From Bacillota bacterium (GTDB lineage: Bacteria; Bacillota; DTU030; DUMP01), in the NCBI GenBank assembly GCA_012735455.1, contig JAAYHG010000109.1, positions 1 to 8,285 on the forward strand: a stretch of 8,285 bases of DNA. The letters are read 5' to 3'. A program made the translations under genes and the position numbers. Below, piece after piece: positions 6,475 through 8,285 of the stretch (positions are counted from its first letter, which is position 1; each line of letters begins with the position of its first letter). The notes under the pieces are model-generated. The model saw nothing but the letters and a program-made list of their open reading frames with translations. It searched no databases and was not told the DNA's origin.

Positions 6475-7712
6475 ATGAAGGGTAGACTACTAACAAGTTT
6501 TGCCTCTCTCTGCTCTGTACCCTTTGTTCTGGTCTTGAGCAACTCTCTCCTTATCCCTGTACTGCCCCAGTTTCAAAGGGCCATGAACATATCCCTCTTT
6601 CAAGCCGGCCTTATCGTTACCGCCTTTTCCATCACTGCCGGGGTAGTTATCCCCTTTGCCGGTTACCTCTCGGATCAAGTGGGGCGCAAAAAGGTAATGA
6701 TACCGGCGCTTTTCGTTTTTGGTCTCGGCGGCGTACTGGCAGGGCTAGCGGCTTGGTTCCTGCCGCGCCCCTACCCCTGGATCCTGGCTGGCCGCGTGCT
6801 CCAGGGAATCGGTGGCGGGGGTACCTATCAACTAGCCATGGCCCTGGCCGGGGACCTTTTCACCGACCAAGAGCGCAGCAAGGCCTTGGGTTTCCTGGAA
6901 GGGGCCAACGGCCTAGGCAAGGTTGTGGCACCGCTGCTTGGCGCCGTCTCCGCCCTTTTGGTTTGGTTCGCCCCTTTTTTGTTTATGGTGCTTTAGCCTG
7001 GCCGGCTGCTCTCTTGATCTGCTTTTTTTGTAGCGAGAGAGAACAGAAAAAAACCACAACAAAAGGCACATACGTGGCAGGGTTAAAAAAGGTGTTCGCC
7101 AAGAGAGGGCGTGGGTTAGCCGCATGTTTTGTGGCCGGTTTTCTTGGGTTATTTCTGCTTTTCGGACTCCTCAGCTACTTTTCGGATGTCTTGGAACAAG
7201 AACTAGGCGTCCGTGGCTTCACTCGCGGCCTGGTCGTAGCCATCCCCGTCCTAGCCCTCACCCTTACCTCCTCCAGCACGGGCGTGTATCTGCAAAAACA
7301 CCTCGGCCCATCTCTGAAGACTGCTCTTCTGATCGGCCTAGGCCTGGTGGCCATCTCCCTGGTCGCTTTAGCCTTAATCCCGCCCGGCTATTGGTTTCTT
7401 GTCCCTCTCACTGCAGCCGGGATCGGCACCGGGCTCTTTCTTCCCGGCCTTAATCTCCTGATAACCAGCGCTGCTGAAGGCGAGCGCGGGCTGGTTACAG
7501 CCCTCTATGGCACCGTACGTTTCTTCGGCGCCGCTCTGGGCCCACCCGCCCTAGGTTTAGGTATAAAGCTGGGGCCGCTGCCCCTCTTCCTCGGCGGAGC
7601 CGCGGCTACAGCCGGCGTTTTGGCCCTGAACTGGCTTTTGGTCAAACCCAGGGAGATGTTGCCTGCGAGTTTAGCCAAAGGTAGCAGGGATGGAGGTAAA
7701 GCCGCCGGATAA
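6475..7712 (+). pseudogene. MFS drug-efflux-type transporter, frameshifted
   Basis: A 12-helix major facilitator transporter (about 412 residues if joined) of the DHA1 drug:H+ antiporter type. ATG at 6475 has AGGAG (6463-6467) 7 bases upstream. The first part shows motif A GYLSDQVGRKK (63-73), motif B ILAGRVLQGIGGG (103-115) and a motif C-like GFLEGANGLGKVVAPLLGA (139-157). It then runs out of frame after a C4T6 run (6971-6980) and stops at 6996. The rest, from about 6981 (VYGALAWPAALLICFF onward), continues in the -1 frame to 7712 with helices 6-12 intact. One extra base in the run would restore a single gene. Because all the rest is well preserved, this is a recent mutation, a sequencing error in a homopolymer, or a slippage site (0-frame T TTT TTG). 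The substrate is unknown. Confidence 0.85.
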
Positions 7713-7723
7713 TAATAAGGCCA

Positions 7724-7730
7724 GGGAGGT
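7724..7730 (+). promoter_or_regulatory. ribosome binding site supporting the GTG start at 7738
   Basis: GGGAGGT lies 7 bases before GTG 7738. The upstream in-frame ATG at 7690 sits within the MFS 3' end and has only a poorly spaced GGGA directly before it, so the GTG is preferred. Confidence 0.65.
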
Positions 7731-7737
7731 GGGTCGT

Positions 7738-8166
7738 GTGAGCGACAACAGCAGGCAAGAAGAAATGACCCCGACTAAGCAGTTTGAGGCCAAAACCCGC
7801 ACAGAAGAGGAAGACCTGTACGGAATGGCGCTTCTTACCGACGGTGACCGGATGGGCGAAATGATCCCTAGCATGTTCGCCTGGATGCCCATGGAAGCCA
7901 TGCGCGAGCGCGTAAAGTACATGGAAGAGGTGACCCGCGCCTTGAACCAAAAAGAAACCGAGGCCAGAAAAGCTGCCGCCAGAAAAGAAAAATCAACTGT
8001 TCTGGATGTTCCACCCTGGCCAACAGCCCAATCCGACCAACTTTTGCATTCGGACCAGGCTGCCAGGGCACGCATTGGCAACAATGAACTTAGTAACGAA
8101 CTTGAGCCTAACCAAGCCAGAAAAGCCCAGGGAAAACTAAACAAGACCAGTAAAGTGAAATCCTAA
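7738..8166 (+). CDS. unrecognised methionine-rich, charged 142-residue protein
   Basis: I do not recognise this family. From the GTG start the 142-residue product is hydrophilic with no signal peptide or membrane segment, so it should be cytoplasmic. Three zones are visible: a polar N-terminus (1-29); a methionine-rich core (30-63) with eight Met, including GDRMGEMIPSMFAWMPMEAM, running into a helical stretch RERVKYMEEVTRALNQKETEARKAAARKEK; and a low-complexity Asn/Lys/Gln-rich tail (97-142) that is likely disordered. It starts 25 bases after the MFS transporter stop, so it is probably co-transcribed with it. An open frame also exists on the opposite strand, but the ribosome site, spacing and downstream terminator favour this reading. 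An alternative ATG at 7690 would add 16 residues. Confidence 0.6.
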   Translation: MSDNSRQEEMTPTKQFEAKTRTEEEDLYGMALLTDGDRMGEMIPSMFAWMPMEAMRERVKYMEEVTRALNQKETEARKAAARKEKSTVLDVPPWPTAQSDQLLHSDQAARARIGNNELSNELEPNQARKAQGKLNKTSKVKS

Positions 8167-8173
8167 ACTTGAA

Positions 8174-8211
8174 GGGCGGCCCCGATGGCCGCCCAACTGA
8201 TTTGATCAGTT
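8174..8211. terminator. two tandem stem-loops, probable terminator
   Basis: The first hairpin is a perfect 8-bp GGGCGGCC / GGCCGCCC (8174-8181 with 8187-8194, 5-base loop), starting 7 bases after the stop of the preceding gene. It is followed directly by a perfect 7-bp AACTGAT / ATCAGTT (8195-8201 with 8205-8211, 3-base loop). A strong U-tract is missing on either strand (TTTTC follows on +). It lies between convergent genes and probably acts in both directions. Confidence 0.6.
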
Positions 8212-8217
8212 TTCAGT

Positions 8218-8285
8218 TTACAGCAAACCGAGACCGCGCAGAGCATCCAACAGTACAGCTGTGAGTCCGGCCGCCATAACTGGCC
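8218..8285 (-). CDS. C-terminal end of a gene continuing beyond the window
   Basis: On the - strand an open frame enters from the right edge and ends with TAA at 8220-8218. The visible residues are PVMAAGLTAVLLDALRGLGLL, hydrophobic and suggestive of the last helix of a membrane protein. Its position right after a likely bidirectional terminator supports a real gene end. Too little is visible to name a family. Confidence 0.45.
   Translation of the reverse strand, partial: PVMAAGLTAVLLDALRGLGLL

Noticed and set aside
6753..6977. The upstream part of the second MFS reading frame as the start of a separate protein
   Set aside because: Before the C4T6 run this frame gives a Pro/Arg/Gly-rich sequence without transporter character, while the other frame carries motifs A, B and C. 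It is a shadow up to the frameshift.
7671..8144. A 157-residue open frame on the - strand opposite the methionine-rich protein gene
   Set aside because: Its Ser/Leu/Ala-rich hydrophobic character is what the antisense of a charged protein gives. The + strand frame has a ribosome site, operon spacing and a terminator, so it is preferred, though not proven.
1..8285. CRISPR arrays, insertion sequences, tRNA/rRNA genes, prophage or defence genes
   Set aside because: No repeat-spacer pattern, transposase, terminal inverted repeats, tRNA-like cloverleaf or rRNA sequence was seen on either strand.

Overview
The window (about 8.3 kb, moderately GC-rich, strong GGAGG-type ribosome sites, frequent GTG/TTG starts) looks like the chromosome of an anaerobic Gram-positive (Firmicutes/Clostridia-type) bacterium. 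The main reasons are a set of [FeFe]-hydrogenase maturation genes (hydE, hydF and the small TM1266-type companion), a SPOR-domain membrane protein, and a lipoprotein-type binding protein for an ABC importer. I cannot name the species from this sequence.

Layout. (1) Positions 9-2608, + strand: a complete ABC importer of the nitrate/sulfonate/taurine class. It has a permease, an ATPase starting inside the permease gene, and a lipoprotein binding protein one base after the ATPase stop. (2) Positions 2656-5300, + strand: a small TM1266-type protein, hydE and hydF, with hydE and hydF overlapping. No terminator is visible between (1) and (2), so all six genes may be one transcript. hydG is not in the window. 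A perfect hairpin at 5334-5357 closes this block and can also serve the convergent gene on its right. (3) Positions 5370-6203, - strand: a membrane-anchored SPOR-domain protein starting at TTG. (4) Positions 6204-6474: a divergent intergenic region with unusual structure. It holds an intrinsic-terminator-like hairpin on the - strand, a long rod-shaped fold upstream of it (possible small RNA or attenuated leader), and a set of interchangeable short inverted repeats near the SPOR gene start. (5) Positions 6475-7712, + strand: an MFS drug-efflux-type transporter broken by a -1 type frameshift at a C4T6 run. (6) Positions 7738-8166, + strand: an unrecognised methionine-rich, charged 142-residue protein, followed by two tandem hairpins. 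(7) Positions 8218-8285, - strand: the last residues of a gene that continues beyond the window.

How the genes work together. HydE (radical SAM) and HydF (GTPase scaffold) build and deliver the diiron subcluster of the [FeFe]-hydrogenase H-cluster. The TM1266-type protein is a habitual neighbour of these genes with a proposed regulatory role. The ABC importer, if co-transcribed, may supply something useful to the same process or may simply share the transcript; the sequence does not say. The right half seems functionally unrelated. I found no CRISPR array, transposon, toxin-antitoxin pair or defence system. The observations most worth following are the structured intergenic region at 6237-6442, the importer-maturase linkage, and the frameshifted transporter with its methionine-rich neighbour.
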